Below are positions 12,041-23,700 of a DNA stretch of 64,000 nt, piece by piece. The stretch comes from Gordionus sp. m RMFG-2023 (lineage: Eukaryota > Nematomorpha > Gordioida > Chordodea > Parachordodidae), in assembly GCF_954871325.1 (NCBI RefSeq), contig NC_088775.1, positions 48,151,561 through 48,215,560 of the forward strand. Direction: 5' to 3'. A model generated the notes under the pieces. The model had not been told where the DNA came from, ran no database searches, and worked only from the letters and a program-made list of their open reading frames with translations. The stretch's first letter is position 1. Each line of letters starts with the position of its first letter. Position numbers and translations under genes: made by a program.

Positions 12041-12503
12041 AATATTTACCTTAGAAAATTTCCATTATTTTACTATTCTAAACCTACCCATAAATTAAAC
12101 ATCAAAGAAACCTAAATTTTTTTTTTAATTTTTAAGTTTTTCATATGTATATATACCCAAATATAAAAAAAGCGCTATCCAATCATCATTCCGGTTTCCT
12201 AAAATGATACTTACATATTTACGCATATAACGCCCTCTTACGGATATATATTTGTTAATTTTTAAAATTTAAAAAAATTTATTTATTTTTTAATAAGCTA
12301 TGAAAATATTTCTTCAAAATAAAATTATATATTATATGATATTTAATCTGTATCCTTCATTTAATAAAAAAATAATTTAAGAATATTTTAAAAAAAGTTT
12401 TAAAAATTTTCATTAAATAAAATATACATAATAAAATTTTGATTGATTATGATTAATTGCTTTTTAGCAATTCATTTTAGCAATTCAGTATTTAGTCATA
12501 CCC

Positions 12504-12718
12504 ATTGTTTAGTTTTTCAAATAAAATAATTATAAAACGAACATTTATAAACGAGAGCTTTCCTAATTTTACTTATTTATTTACATAAAAATAAATATAT
12601 GACGTATTTTGGCGTGCTTGTTAATTTATGAAAAACATGAAAAAAATAGTGCACGCTTACCGTGCATTATCATTACCCTTTATAATGCATTGAATGAATG
12701 AATCGCCAATCTATAGTA
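12504..12718. other. Spacer between the two fold-back elements
   Basis: About 215 bp of AT-rich sequence separates the two fold-back elements. It includes a short inverted repeat (cacgcttaccgtgca with aatgcattgaatgaatg). No gene is seen. Confidence 0.6.
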
Positions 12719-13695
12719 TGTTAGCGGCAATGTAAAAATTCCGGCAATGTTTGCCGGAATTTTTTCGGCAATGTGAGGTAGTGGTAGGCAAGGTAATTTT
12801 GTTACATTGCCGGGTTAAATCAGGCAATGTATTCTATTTTACAAATTAATAAATTTATTATTTATTTGAGATTAATTTATTATTACTTTAATACATTTTT
12901 TTAAATATATTTTTTTGATTGATTTTTTTTTTTTAAATATATTTTTAATTTGTTACAATATATTTTTTGATTGATATTTTTTTTAATATATTTTTTTGAT
13001 TGATTTTTTTTTAAAATATATTTTTAATTTGTTACAATATATTTTTTGATTGATATTTTTTTATACATATATTTTTTTTAAATATATTCTTTTGATTGAT
13101 ATTTTTTTTTATATATATTTTTTTTAAATATATTTTTTTGATTGATATTTTTTTTAAATATATTTTAATTTGTTACAATATATTTTTTGATTGATATATT
13201 TTTTTGATTGATATTTTTTTATATTTTTTATTTTGTGTTTATATGATTTTTTTAAATAAATTTTTTTAAATATATTTTTTTGATTGATATTTTTTTTATA
13301 TTTTTTATTTTGTGTTTATATGATTTTTTTAAATAAATTTTTTTAAATATATTTTTTTGATTGATAATTTTTTTTAATATATATATATTTTTTTAAATTT
13401 GTATTTGATATATCTTTTGATCGCTAATTTTTTTAATTTTTGTGTTATATGATTTTTTTAATAAATTTTTTTGATTGATATTTTATAATATATCTTTTTA
13501 ATAAATTTTTTAAACATATTTTTTTGAGATATTTTTTAATATATATTTTTAAAATGATTATTATATATTTATGTTTTACGTAATTTTATCTATTATATAT
13601 CTTTTGATAGATAATTTTTTAGGTAATAGTGACAAATGTCATAATCGTTATTTTAGAAATTTTTTGAGTTAATATTTCAGTGAAAGTGTACTATG

Positions 13696-14648
13696 TAGTG
13701 ATGTTAAAAGTTACTTTTGAAACATAACTAGTTACAGTTACTAGTTACATTGGCAAAAACATAACTAGTTACAGTTACTAGTTACATTTTTACAAAAGTA
13801 ACTAGTTATTAGTTACAGTTATTTTCAAAAGTAATTAGTTACTTACTTTATACATCATTCATATGCGCATTATTTATTTATTGAATGCATTTATTTAATA
13901 TAAAAAAAATTAGGATAAACAAAGTATAATCAGTTATTTAAAATAATATACAATTTATTTATATAAAAAAATATCGCAAAATTAAATATTTACATCGAAT
14001 ATAAAAATATATATTTGCATTGAAAAAAAAACATTTATTTTTCATAAAAATTAGAATCTAATAAATGTTTATTTGCTTTTAACAACAAATTAATTTCAAA
14101 GTTATTATCTAGGAAACGTGCTCGTTTATCTCCAAAAATGAGCTTACCTAGACTGAACAAGCGCTCTACGGGAGCACTGGATGTTAGAACAACATTATAT
14201 TTAATAAAGAGTAATTTTAACTTTGGAAAATCGTTATATAAAGAAAAAGTGTTGTTATTAGATTTGATAAAGTTTTCTATAAGTTCATTATCCATAATAT
14301 TTTGGCGCTTTATGTCAAAAAATCCAACTACATCAAGTGATGTTGGTTTTAAGCATGATTCATTCGTCTGGGATTCACTTTGAGGTATTAAGGTAAATTT
14401 GAACAGGAAATTATAACAATCAGACATTTTCATTAAATTTTAAATTAATAAATTTAATTTAAAAAATAAATTTAATTTAAAATTAATTTATCACAACATG
14501 ATAAAAATAAAATTAATTATTTGAATATATCTTTAAAAGTAACTAGTTACTTTTGGCAGTTACATTTCAAATATAACTAGTTACAGTTACCAGTAACAAT
14601 TTTAAAAATATAACTAGTTACAGTCAAAATGTAACTAAATTTTCCTCA
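13696..14648 (-). mobile_element. hAT remnant with C-terminal dimerisation ORF
   Basis: The ends are inverted and rich in the word AACTAGTTAC (13696-13850 and 14531-14648), starting TAGTGATGTTAAAAGTTAC. Inside, a minus-strand ORF of 132 codons (14035-14433) ends in a typical hAT dimerisation region: SSAPVERLFSLGKLIFGDKR, then a run ending LLLKANKHL. Only this C-terminal part of the transposase remains, so the copy is an internally deleted, non-autonomous element. It sits inside fold-back element 2, immediately beside the single left-arm copy of the 119-bp unit. Confidence 0.75.
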
Positions 14649-14988
14649 GGTTTATAATCTTTTTGTAAAATATTTCTCACAAATTTTATAAGGTCATAAT
14701 TTTCATTCATTTTTTTGTTACATCATATACGCACTTTTAGTTATTTGATAAGGGTAAATTCTTTATTATTTTAAATAAAATTTACCAAATCAGACACATT
14801 TGGTAAAATGGGTGGGAATTTTTTCTTCCCCCCCCCATCATATTTATATGCATCTTAATATTATTAAAATATATTTTTACGCTATATTATAAACGGAAAT
14901 CTGGTAACAAGCCTTCCCTATAAGATCTTGTAAGAATCTGTATCTTCACAATAGAAAAAATAATATTTACAACTCTTTTTTTATTATT

Positions 14989-16250
14989 GTCACTTTTCCA
15001 TAGTGCACTTTAACTGAAATATTAATTTAACATGTTTACAAAACATATCTTTACCCATTTACTAACGATTATGACAATTGTCACTTTTCCATAGTGCACT
15101 TTAACTGAAATATTAATTTAACATGTTTACAAAACATATTTTTACCTATTTACTTTAAAAAATCTAGAAAAAGTTCAAAAATAACGATTATGACATTTGT
15201 CACTTTTCCATAGTGCACTTTCACTGAAATATTAATTTAACATGTTTACAAAACATATTTTTACCCATAAAAAGTTCAAAAATAACTATTATGACAATTG
15301 TCACTTTTCTATAATACACTTTCACTGAAATATTAATTTAATATGTTTACAAAACATATTTTTACCCATTTACTTTAAAAAATCTAAAAAAAGTTCAAAA
15401 ATAACGATTATGACAATTGTCACTTTTCCATAGTACACTTTAACTGAAATATTAATTTAACATGTTTACAAAACATATTTTTACCCATTTACTTTAAAAA
15501 ATCTAAAAAAAGTTCAAAAATAACGATTATGACAATTGTCACTTTTCCATAGTACACTTTCACTGAATTATTAATTTAATATGTTTACAAAACATATTTT
15601 TACCCATTTACTTTAAAAAATCTAAAAAAGCTCAAAAATAACGATTATGACAATTGTCACTTTTCCATAGTACACTTTTACTGAAATATTAATTTAATAT
15701 GTTTACAAAACATATTTTTACCCATTTACTATAAAAAATCTAAAAAAAGCTCAAAAATAACGATTATGACAATTGTCACTTTTCCATAGTGCACTTTAAC
15801 TGAAATATTAATTTAACATGTTTACAAAACATATTTTTACCGTTTTACTTTAAAAAATCTAAAAAAAGTTCAAAAATAACGATTATGACAATTGTCACTT
15901 TTCCATGGTGCACTTTCACTGAAATATTAATTTAACATGTTTACAAAACATATTTTTACCCATTTACTTTAAAAAATCTAAAAAAAGTTTAAAAATAATG
16001 ATTATGACAATTGTCACTTTTCCATAGTACACTTTCACTGAAATATTAATTTAACATGTTTACAAAACATATTTTTACCCATTTACTTTAAAAAATCTAA
16101 AAAATATTTAAAAATAACGATTATGACAATTGTCACTTTTCCATAGTACACTTTCACTGAAATATTAATTTAACATGTTTACAAAACATATTTTTATCTA
16201 TTTGGTTTAAAAAAACTCAAAAAGTTCAAAAATTATGATTATGACATTTG
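14989..16250. repeat. 119-bp minisatellite, 11 copies
   Basis: The word gtcacttttccatag starts successive units at about 14989, 15079, 15198, 15299, 15418, 15537, 15656, 15775, 15894, 16013 and 16132. The period is 119 bp for most units and shorter for the first and third. Each unit contains actgaaatattaattta and acatgtttacaaaacatat. Copies differ by only a few bases, so the array is young or homogenised. One partial unit lies inverted at 13640-13695. Confidence 0.92.
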
Positions 16251-17114
16251 TCACTATTACCTAAAAAATTATCTATCAAAAGATATATAATAGATGAAAT
16301 TACGTAAAATATAAATATATAATAATCATTTTTAAAATATTTATTAAAAAATATCAATCAAAATAATATATTTAAAAAAATTTATTAAAAAAATATATTA
16401 AAAAACATCAATCAAAAAAAATTATTAAAAAAAATCATATAAACACAAAAAATTAAAAATATAAAAAAAAATATCAATCAAAAATATATTTTTTAAAATA
16501 TTAATTTAAAAAATCATATAACACAAAAAAAAATATCAATCAAAAATATATATTTAAAAAAAAATATCAATCAAAAATATATATTTAAAAATATTAATTT
16601 AAAAAATCATATAACACAAAAAAAAAATATCAATCAAAAAAATATATTTAAAAAAATTTATTAAAAAAACATATAACACAAAAAATAAAAAAATTAGCGA
16701 TCAAAAAGAAAAATATCAATCAAAAAATATATTGTAACAAATTAAAATATATTTAAAAAAAAATATCAATCAAAAAATATATTGTAACAAATTAAAATAT
16801 ATTTAAAAAAAAATATCAATCAAAAAATATATTGTAACAAATTAAAATATATATAAAAAAAAATATAATATTAATCTTAAAAAATTATTAATAATAACGA
16901 AAAAATTATTAATAATATAATATTACAAAAATTACACATTGCCTGATTTAACCCGGCAATGTATACTTTGCCGAAATAACAAAATTACCCTACCTACCAC
17001 TACCTCACATTGCCGAGAAAATTCCGGCAATGTATACATTGCCGGAATTTGCACATTGCCGCTAACATTTATATTGTTCTCAATGCAGAAATTCTATTTT
17101 AATACTTGGAAATG

Positions 17115-19950
17115 GCCGTTTAAGGGCCCATAGTGTGAATGGACAAAGATGCCCTTTTCTGGCTCTGTCCCTTCTACCCCTCTTCTAGCAATCCCTCACA
17201 GTTGCCTCTTAAATCCTTTGACACAGTTATCTATTCCATCTACATCAAATTGTGATGATATTACAACTTCAAACATTCTCGAATCTAATCCTGACATTCA
17301 TATCATTAATTCCTTCATTGACCAATTCCTTGGCCTTCGCAAACCTCGTCTGATCTCCGGAATTCCAAGAGGTGCCAGACAAGTGGTTTCTTCCATCCAA
17401 TTATGCCCAATGCATTGATAGGCTATTAAAGAACTTCTCTTCTAAGGATGTGTGGTCAGCATTCCTTTTATTTGGTCATAAATCTTTCCAAATTCCTGCT
17501 ACGAATGGTAATTTTTTTACTAGGAATATTAAACTAGCATCTTCTAATGCTAATTATGAACCACATAATATCAAAACTCATACCTGCAACAAAAAACAGA
17601 ACGATTTAATTTAGAGGGGAAGCTAATCGATAACAAAATAAACAATTTGGACATAAATGGTGCTCTCAGACTATATAGCTCCTTTGACACACTTGCTCCA
17701 GTGGACGCAGTGCCATACCAAAGAATACTAGACAAGTTTCCCCAGACACTGGAAGCTATAATGATTTATGAAATAAAGAACCACCCTTCTCCGATTTTCA
17801 CTTCGGAAGAAGTGTTTAAATCAGTGAGATCTTTTCAAAAGGACGCGGCTCCTGGATTTGAAGGTATCAAACCTTCATTTCTTCAAGATTTAACTACTCC
17901 CATCCTCAATTGGATAAAATAACTCAATTATGCAACAAGGTCATTAATGGTGAGGTCCCAGATTTTGCAAAGACCCTCTTTTTTGGAGCCAAACTTGTCA
18001 CCTTGAGAAAAAAGAATGGTGATATTAGGCCTATTGTTGTTGATGCTTTATAAGGAGATTGCAAGTTAATAGCTAGCAGAATTTCTGCAGAAGTATCTAA
18101 TATACTTCTTCCTCTTCAATTTGGGGTTTTTACGAGCTCAGGCTGTGAAGCAGCTACACATATAACGCGTATTTATGCTCAAAATACTACAACTGCTCAA
18201 CATCTTGTAGAAATCGATTTTACAAATGCTTACAATAGCATTCACAGAAAAGTAATAATTTCACAATTTGTAAAACATTTCCCAATATTTACAAACTATA
18301 TCCTCTCGTCCTATAAGAAACCATCACATTTGGTATTTGGCCATCATATCATAACCTCTTCTGAAGATATTTAGCAAGGTGAGCCCCTAGACTCCCTATT
18401 ATTTTGTCTTGGTATCCATCCATGATTTGATTACTAAAATAAACAATGACTGCACGCTGCCCTTACACTTATGGTATATTGATGATGGGGTCATCTCTGG
18501 TGAATCTGCAGAGGTGGTAAAGGCTATCAATATTATTAAGGTGACAGCCTCGGACTAGCAATTAATCAAATCAAAACTGTATTGCGATATTAATACAATT
18601 CCGCAAAACGTTTTTGGTTTTAAGCATGTCCCCTTGAAAAATCTATCGCATTTGGGCTCTCCCATTGGTGAGGAGTCAGTGAATTCTTTTTTTTAGCGAT
18701 ATGGACGATATTTTTGAAAATTTAAAACGCATTCTTCCTTGTCTTTCGGCTCACAAGGCCTTTTTTTTTAATTCGGAATTTCTTCAACTTCCCTAAAATC
18801 CTTTATGCCCTACGATCGAGCCCATTATTTTTAGAGAGGGAGCATTTAGTGACATTCAAGACCAGAATAAAAGTCATCCTTAGCGACTGCTTAAATATCA
18901 AATTTACAGACATAGCTTGGCATCAGGCTACACTTCCTTCCAAACATGGCGGTCTTGGTATAAGATCCCCATTGTCGATCTCAATATGTGCGTTCATTGC
19001 TACGTATATTAATTGACCAACATCTGTCGGTTCACGATACTTTTTTGAATATAGCTAAGAGAGAATGGGCAAAATCCATCACAACCACAACCCTATTTCC
19101 GATCTCTGTAAATCAGAAGGATTGGGATTTACCACTTGTGAAAAACTCCGTTGATTACCTTATTTCTAGTCTCTCACCATTGGCTAGATCCACATTTATT
19201 GAACTTATCAAAGATCGGGAGTATGAATTCTTAGATGTTATTCCATCTACCAATCTCATACTCGAATTGGACAACCATGAGCTCAGCTATGCTCTATGTA
19301 TCAGGCTCAACATTCCCCTTTCAAAACCATATAAATGCAGCAAATGTCATATTGATTATAACAATATGGCGCTGCATCCCTTACATTGTAATTGTAATCC
19401 CGGTCGACAAACTCGACACTTGAAGTGCAATCAAATCTCTTGCACGTAGGTCAGCTAGTTTTCCTACCTCAATGGAGCCTTCTGGCTTATTTTCCGATAG
19501 TAGGCGTCCTGATGTGGTCACACGTATCCCATGATCTCAAGGAAAGTATCTAATATGGGATTTCTCTTGTCTGGACACTAACTCCCCATCTAATTTTAAT
19601 GACGGTCTGAACAGAGCTCAAAATTTTAAGATCGGCAAATAGAGCGCTGATTCCTCAAATTACATATTCATACCCATCATTTGCTCCACCTTAACTACAC
19701 ATGGTGATTTGGCTAAAAAATTTTTAAATCGTTGGCCGCCTAATCAGAAAAAATTCTGGGGAGTCTCGCGAAGGTATTTACTTAAGGCAGTGGATCGCAA
19801 TAGCCATTCTTAAGGCTAATTATGTTTGTTTTATTAATTCGATCTCTTCTGATGATTAGGTGAAGGAGGTTTTGAATAATTTTGTTGCTTTCGCTTTTAT
19901 TTATTTTGTATTTTACATTTTTTTATGATCTATGCCTCAATATTGTCCTT
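17115..19950 (+). mobile_element. RT plus restriction-like nuclease retroelement (longest copy)
   Basis: Broken plus-strand frames carry, in order: an N-terminal IPRGAR-like region (17355), FKSVRSFQKDAAPGFEGIKP (17815-17874), FFGAKLVTLRKKNGDIRPI (17976-18035), the first catalytic region EIDFTNAYNSIHRKV (18213), and YIDDG with the catalytic Asp pair at 18475-18486. Then follow TLPSKHGGLGIR (18926), a Cys/His ribbon C-x2-C...H-x4-C (19335-19395), and RPDVV with WDFSCLDT (about 19507-19575) as a possible PD-(D/E)XK nuclease. From memory this is a LINE-like family widespread in invertebrates; its exact clade is not certain. At least eight stops or frameshifts (for example near 17408, 17920, 18050, 18374 and 19448) inactivate it. 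It begins about 50 bp after fold-back element 2 and ends just before a Helitron-like terminus. Confidence 0.75.
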
Positions 19951-19996
19951 TTGTTATTATGATTTTTTTTCCGTAATTGTTTACTAATTATACTAA

Positions 19997-20024
19997 CTAG
20001 TAGATAGCCCGTCAAAAATGACGG
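19997..20024 (-). mobile_element. Helitron-like 3' terminus
   Basis: On the minus strand a 6-bp hairpin with a 4-base loop (CCGTCATTTTTGACGG, 20009-20024) is followed 8 bases later by CTAG (19997-20000) and then a T. This is the layout of a Helitron 3' end, which inserts between A and T. A second copy of the hairpin occurs at 41988-42005. The matching 5' end (TC on the minus strand) could not be fixed, so the element length is unknown; 20025-20790 may belong to it. Confidence 0.45.
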
Positions 20025-20109
20025 AGAATGAGAATTTTATTCGTTTTTTTAAGAAAGATGTTACCTTTTATTTAAAAATATCCAATTTATATTATTTTTA
20101 AACCCCCCC

Positions 20110-20515
20110 CTCCCCATTTAGGTCAAGTCCAACCAATCATTGAGTCCAACCCTTTAGGACGAGTGGAAACTATTTTTTGAGTCAAAATATATTTAAATGA
20201 GCTTTTACCCAATATCAAAATTCTTTGTAAATATATTACTGATTACATAAGACTAACATTTAACATTAAAAAATTTCAAGCCAGGTCCAAACTCATAATA
20301 TTTGGAAAAAATTTCCAAGCGTCCAAGGCCTTATAATTTTAAAAAAAAATTCTCAAACCTAGCTCAACCCATAATAATTTTGAAAATTTTTTCCTAGCCC
20401 GGCCCATAATTTGTAAAAGATATTCCCAAGTCAGATGCAAGCAAATATTAATCTTGAGGAATATTTTCCAAGCCCAGTCCAATCCATAATAATTTTTAAA
20501 ACTTTTTCCCAAAAC
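20110..20515. repeat. Degenerate tandem repeat of about 60 bp
   Basis: Words such as aagcccagtccaa, cataataatttt and aaaatttttccc recur roughly every 60 bp, for example near 20275, 20350 and 20470. The copies are diverged. No gene is seen between 20025 and 20790. Confidence 0.5.
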
Positions 20516-20794
20516 CGGAGATAGTTAAATTTCTAAATAATTTATCATCACATGAAGGAGAAATCTCGGATTTACCAATTAGTTGGTTAACTCCTTTTAT
20601 CAAAAAATTTGATAAGGGCTATATATATCTTTATGTTAAGTACAAAAAAATGCTACTAAATTACAAAAATGCCATTCAATACTAATGAAACTTATATGCA
20701 ATTTATTTATATATTTTTTAAGAGATTTGTTTTTCTTGCCATATAAATTTAGGTAATTTTTTAAATAAATGATGAGGATTAATTATTATTTTGT

Positions 20795-23700
20795 GTGTCT
20801 GATAAAATTAAGAGCAAATCCTTTTCGAGATACCAAGATAATTATAATAACTATAACTACAATAACTATCGCTACAACAATAATAATCAATCTAATTATG
20901 GTAGAAATAATACATGGCATGATAATAATCAAAGAAAACAGATCCAATATGGTGACGGAAATCGTAACATTTACCAATCTTATAACAACAATTCAAATAA
21001 TTATAGAGGTAGTGACAATAATCAGAGAAAGCAAATACAATTTAACAACAACTTAAATAATTATAGAGGTAGCGACAACAATAATAGAAAACAAATACAA
21101 TACAACAACAATGATTACAATATGAATATTGAAGAAATTATAGAAGAGAAAGTCCACTCTACAAAGAACAAGGATGATAACGATTTCAATGTTAACAACT
21201 TATCTGGGGACATGCTCAATGACAAAGATAATGCATTTATGACTACTTTAAAAGTGAACGATATTGTTACATGTATACAAGTAGACACAGGGTCAAAACA
21301 CACTATTATACCTCATGGTCTGGCTAAAAAACTTGGTATTAGAGATGTTAAGAAATCCGAGTTACAACTTACCGCTTATGACGGAAATTTAATCAAAATC
21401 ATAGGCATCACTCAAGTTAAAGTGACTTATGAAGGTATCTCAAAATATTTACAAGCGATAGTAGTCGAATCAAGAAAAAATGCCTTGTTGGGACGTACAT
21501 GGATCAATGCTTTTAAAAATATTTTAAATAAATTTATAGCAAATGTTGACACAAATCACGAAGATGAAATAAAAAAATTGATTAAAGAGTGTGAATCCAA
21601 ATTGACTAATGGGCCAATCAACAAAGCAAGTGTCAAGTTACATTTAAGAAGAGATGCCCAACCTAAAATTATACCGCCTAGACGTATTCCTTATTCAAAA
21701 ATTGATCTTGTAAGCAATGAACTTAAAAAATGGATACATGATAAAATCATTGAGCCGGTGAATGATGTCCGATAGGCAAGTCCTGTTACCGCCGTCTACA
21801 AAGATGATGGGAGCATTAGGCTTTGTGCTGATTTTAAGGACACTGTAAATCTAGAAGATTTCAGATACCCTCTACCACGAATCAATGATCTAATAGCTAA
21901 ACTTTCAGAAGGAAAAAAATTTACGAAGATTGACTTTAAAAATGCTTTCTTACAGATTCCGATTGATAAAAGTTGCAGAAATATTTTAACCATATCTACT
22001 CACAAGGGATATTACCAATTTACTAGACTTCCTTTTGGGCTTAAGACCCCATCTGCAATTTTTCAACAGATCATGGATCAAATCTTCGGTGACATGGATG
22101 ACGTCATATTTTATATTGATGATTTACTTATAACTGGAAAAAACGATGAAGCCCTCCTTAACAACATAAAAAAAGTGTTTGATAGAATATCATCGTTTGG
22201 GCTAATACATAACTTCAATAAAAGTGTGTTCTTTAAAAACAAAGTGAAGTTCCTGGGTCATGATATTGACGCCAAGGGGATTCATGCTAATCACGACAAA
22301 ATTGAAGCAATAATTAATATGCCAGAACCAAAATCAGCTGCTGAATTATCAACATTTCTGGGAATGGCTGGCTACTATAGAAAATTTTTGAACAATTTTG
22401 CAGAAATAGCCGATCCACTGTATAAGATTGTCATCAAAGAAAAATGGGCTTGGAACCTAGAACACTTTAAAAGTTTTAATGATCTTAAGAAGTTGATTAG
22501 TCTTCCACCTGCTTTGACATATTTTAACCCTGAATTACCTATAGGGATAGCCACTGACGCATCGAAATGTTTAGGAGCTGTATTATTTCATACTGAAAAA
22601 GATGGTGAAGAAAAACCTATAGCTTTCGCGTCAAGAACTTTATTAAAATCCGAAATGAACTATACCAATATTGAGCGGGAGGCTCTCGCTATTATGTTCG
22701 CTATAAGGAGGTTCCAGGAATACTTAATCGGCACGAAATTGACAATTATTACTGACCATAAACCTCTAGTTCACATCTTTACCAAGGGTCTTAAGGATAA
22801 TAGCACTATGTCCTTAAGACTTCAGAAGTGGAATATTACATTAGGAGGATATGATTTTAATATAAAGTATAGCCGGTAAATATAATGTTGTTCCTGTGTC
22901 TCTCGAGATTACCACAAGAATGTCAAGATGAAACTGTTGAAAATATCACTATAATAAATGAATATGGGGATTTACCTATTAATTTTAATCAAATTCGTGA
23001 TGAAACTTTGAAAGATATGGAATTAAAACAAGTCATAAATGATATTAAGAACAACAGGTCTATAATGAATAATATTTATAAAAACATTGATTTAGAATTG
23101 AATATTATTAAGGATTGTCTTTACAAAAGTAACAGAATCATAATTCCGTCTTCTATGAGAAAAAATATACTACAGTCATTACATGAAGCACTTGGGAGCA
23201 GGAAAAATCAAATCCTTAGCCAAAGATTATATGTGGTGGCCTGGTATAAACAATGACATAGTAATGGAAGTGAAAAGTTGTGACGATTGTAACATATATC
23301 ATGATAATCCTATAAAGATACAAAAACCATGGGTTTCGGCAACCAAACCGTTTGAAAGGATACACGATTATGCGGGTCCGTTTTTCACAAAAAATTGGTT
23401 GATAATAGTTGATGCCTACAGCAAATTTCCAATTATTATCCCTGTTAAAAATATTACGACTGATATTACTTTAAAAGAAATTTTTAAAACTATTTCGCTA
23501 TATGGAAACTAGAGTTACTGATAACTGTACTAACTTTACGAGTAACGATTTTGAAAAATTTTGCAACAATTATGGTATCAAACATGTACTTACATCTGCT
23601 TATCACCAGCAATCCAATGGCCAGGTAGAACGCATGGTGAGAACGTTCAAAACACATATGAAAAGGAATATTAAAATTAACCTAGATATCGCACTTGGCA

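Larger units (their letters stand above)
8092..12503. mobile_element. Fold-back element 1 (4.4 kb, long inverted arms)
   Basis: The outermost 18 bases, GGGTATGACTAAATACTG, occur at 8092 and, inverted, end at 12503. Both are followed inward by TTGCTAA words, then GCAATTAATCATAATCAATC. The inverted arms continue for well over 1 kb: 9418-9540 matches the inverse of 12040-12185, and both contain agcgct...gtatttgggta and a GAGGGCGTTA word. The left arm is interrupted at about 8350-9226 by a reverse-transcriptase fragment. The inner arms consist of about 299-bp units, four in the right arm and about 1.4 in the left. Each unit repeats a near-copy of the terminus (TGACTAAATACTGAATTGCT). Between the arms is a 90-bp in-frame minisatellite. 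No transposase and no clear target duplication were found, so the class is unknown. Confidence 0.75.
12719..17067. mobile_element. Fold-back element 2 (4.35 kb, CGGCAATGT ends)
   Basis: The ends are TGTTAGCGGCAATGT at 12719 and its inverse ending at 17067. The first 115 bp of each arm contain five copies of the word CGGCAATGT or a close variant in both orientations, plus a shared ggtagtggtaggcaa-like segment; such clusters typically bind a transposase. The arms continue as AT-rich repeats (ttttttgattgatatt on the left, aatatcaatcaaaaaa on the right). They also share an exact inverse pair around gacaaatgtcataatcgtta (13628) and its partner near 16226-16260. Each arm is about 0.9 kb. Inside lie a hAT remnant, unique AT-rich DNA and a 119-bp minisatellite, one unit of which is also in the left arm. 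No transposase of its own and no certain target duplication were found. It is probably a non-autonomous DNA transposon. Confidence 0.8.

Noticed and set aside
14989-16250. CRISPR array
   Set aside because: The units are 119 bp with no unique spacers, in a eukaryotic transposon context; it is a minisatellite.
16939-17133. 64-codon ORF with CILCRNN
   Set aside because: It translates the inverted arm end of fold-back element 2; the Cys pair is accidental.
20786-20977. Minus-strand hydrophobic ORF
   Set aside because: Antisense shadow of the Asn-rich region of Ty3/gypsy fossil 1.
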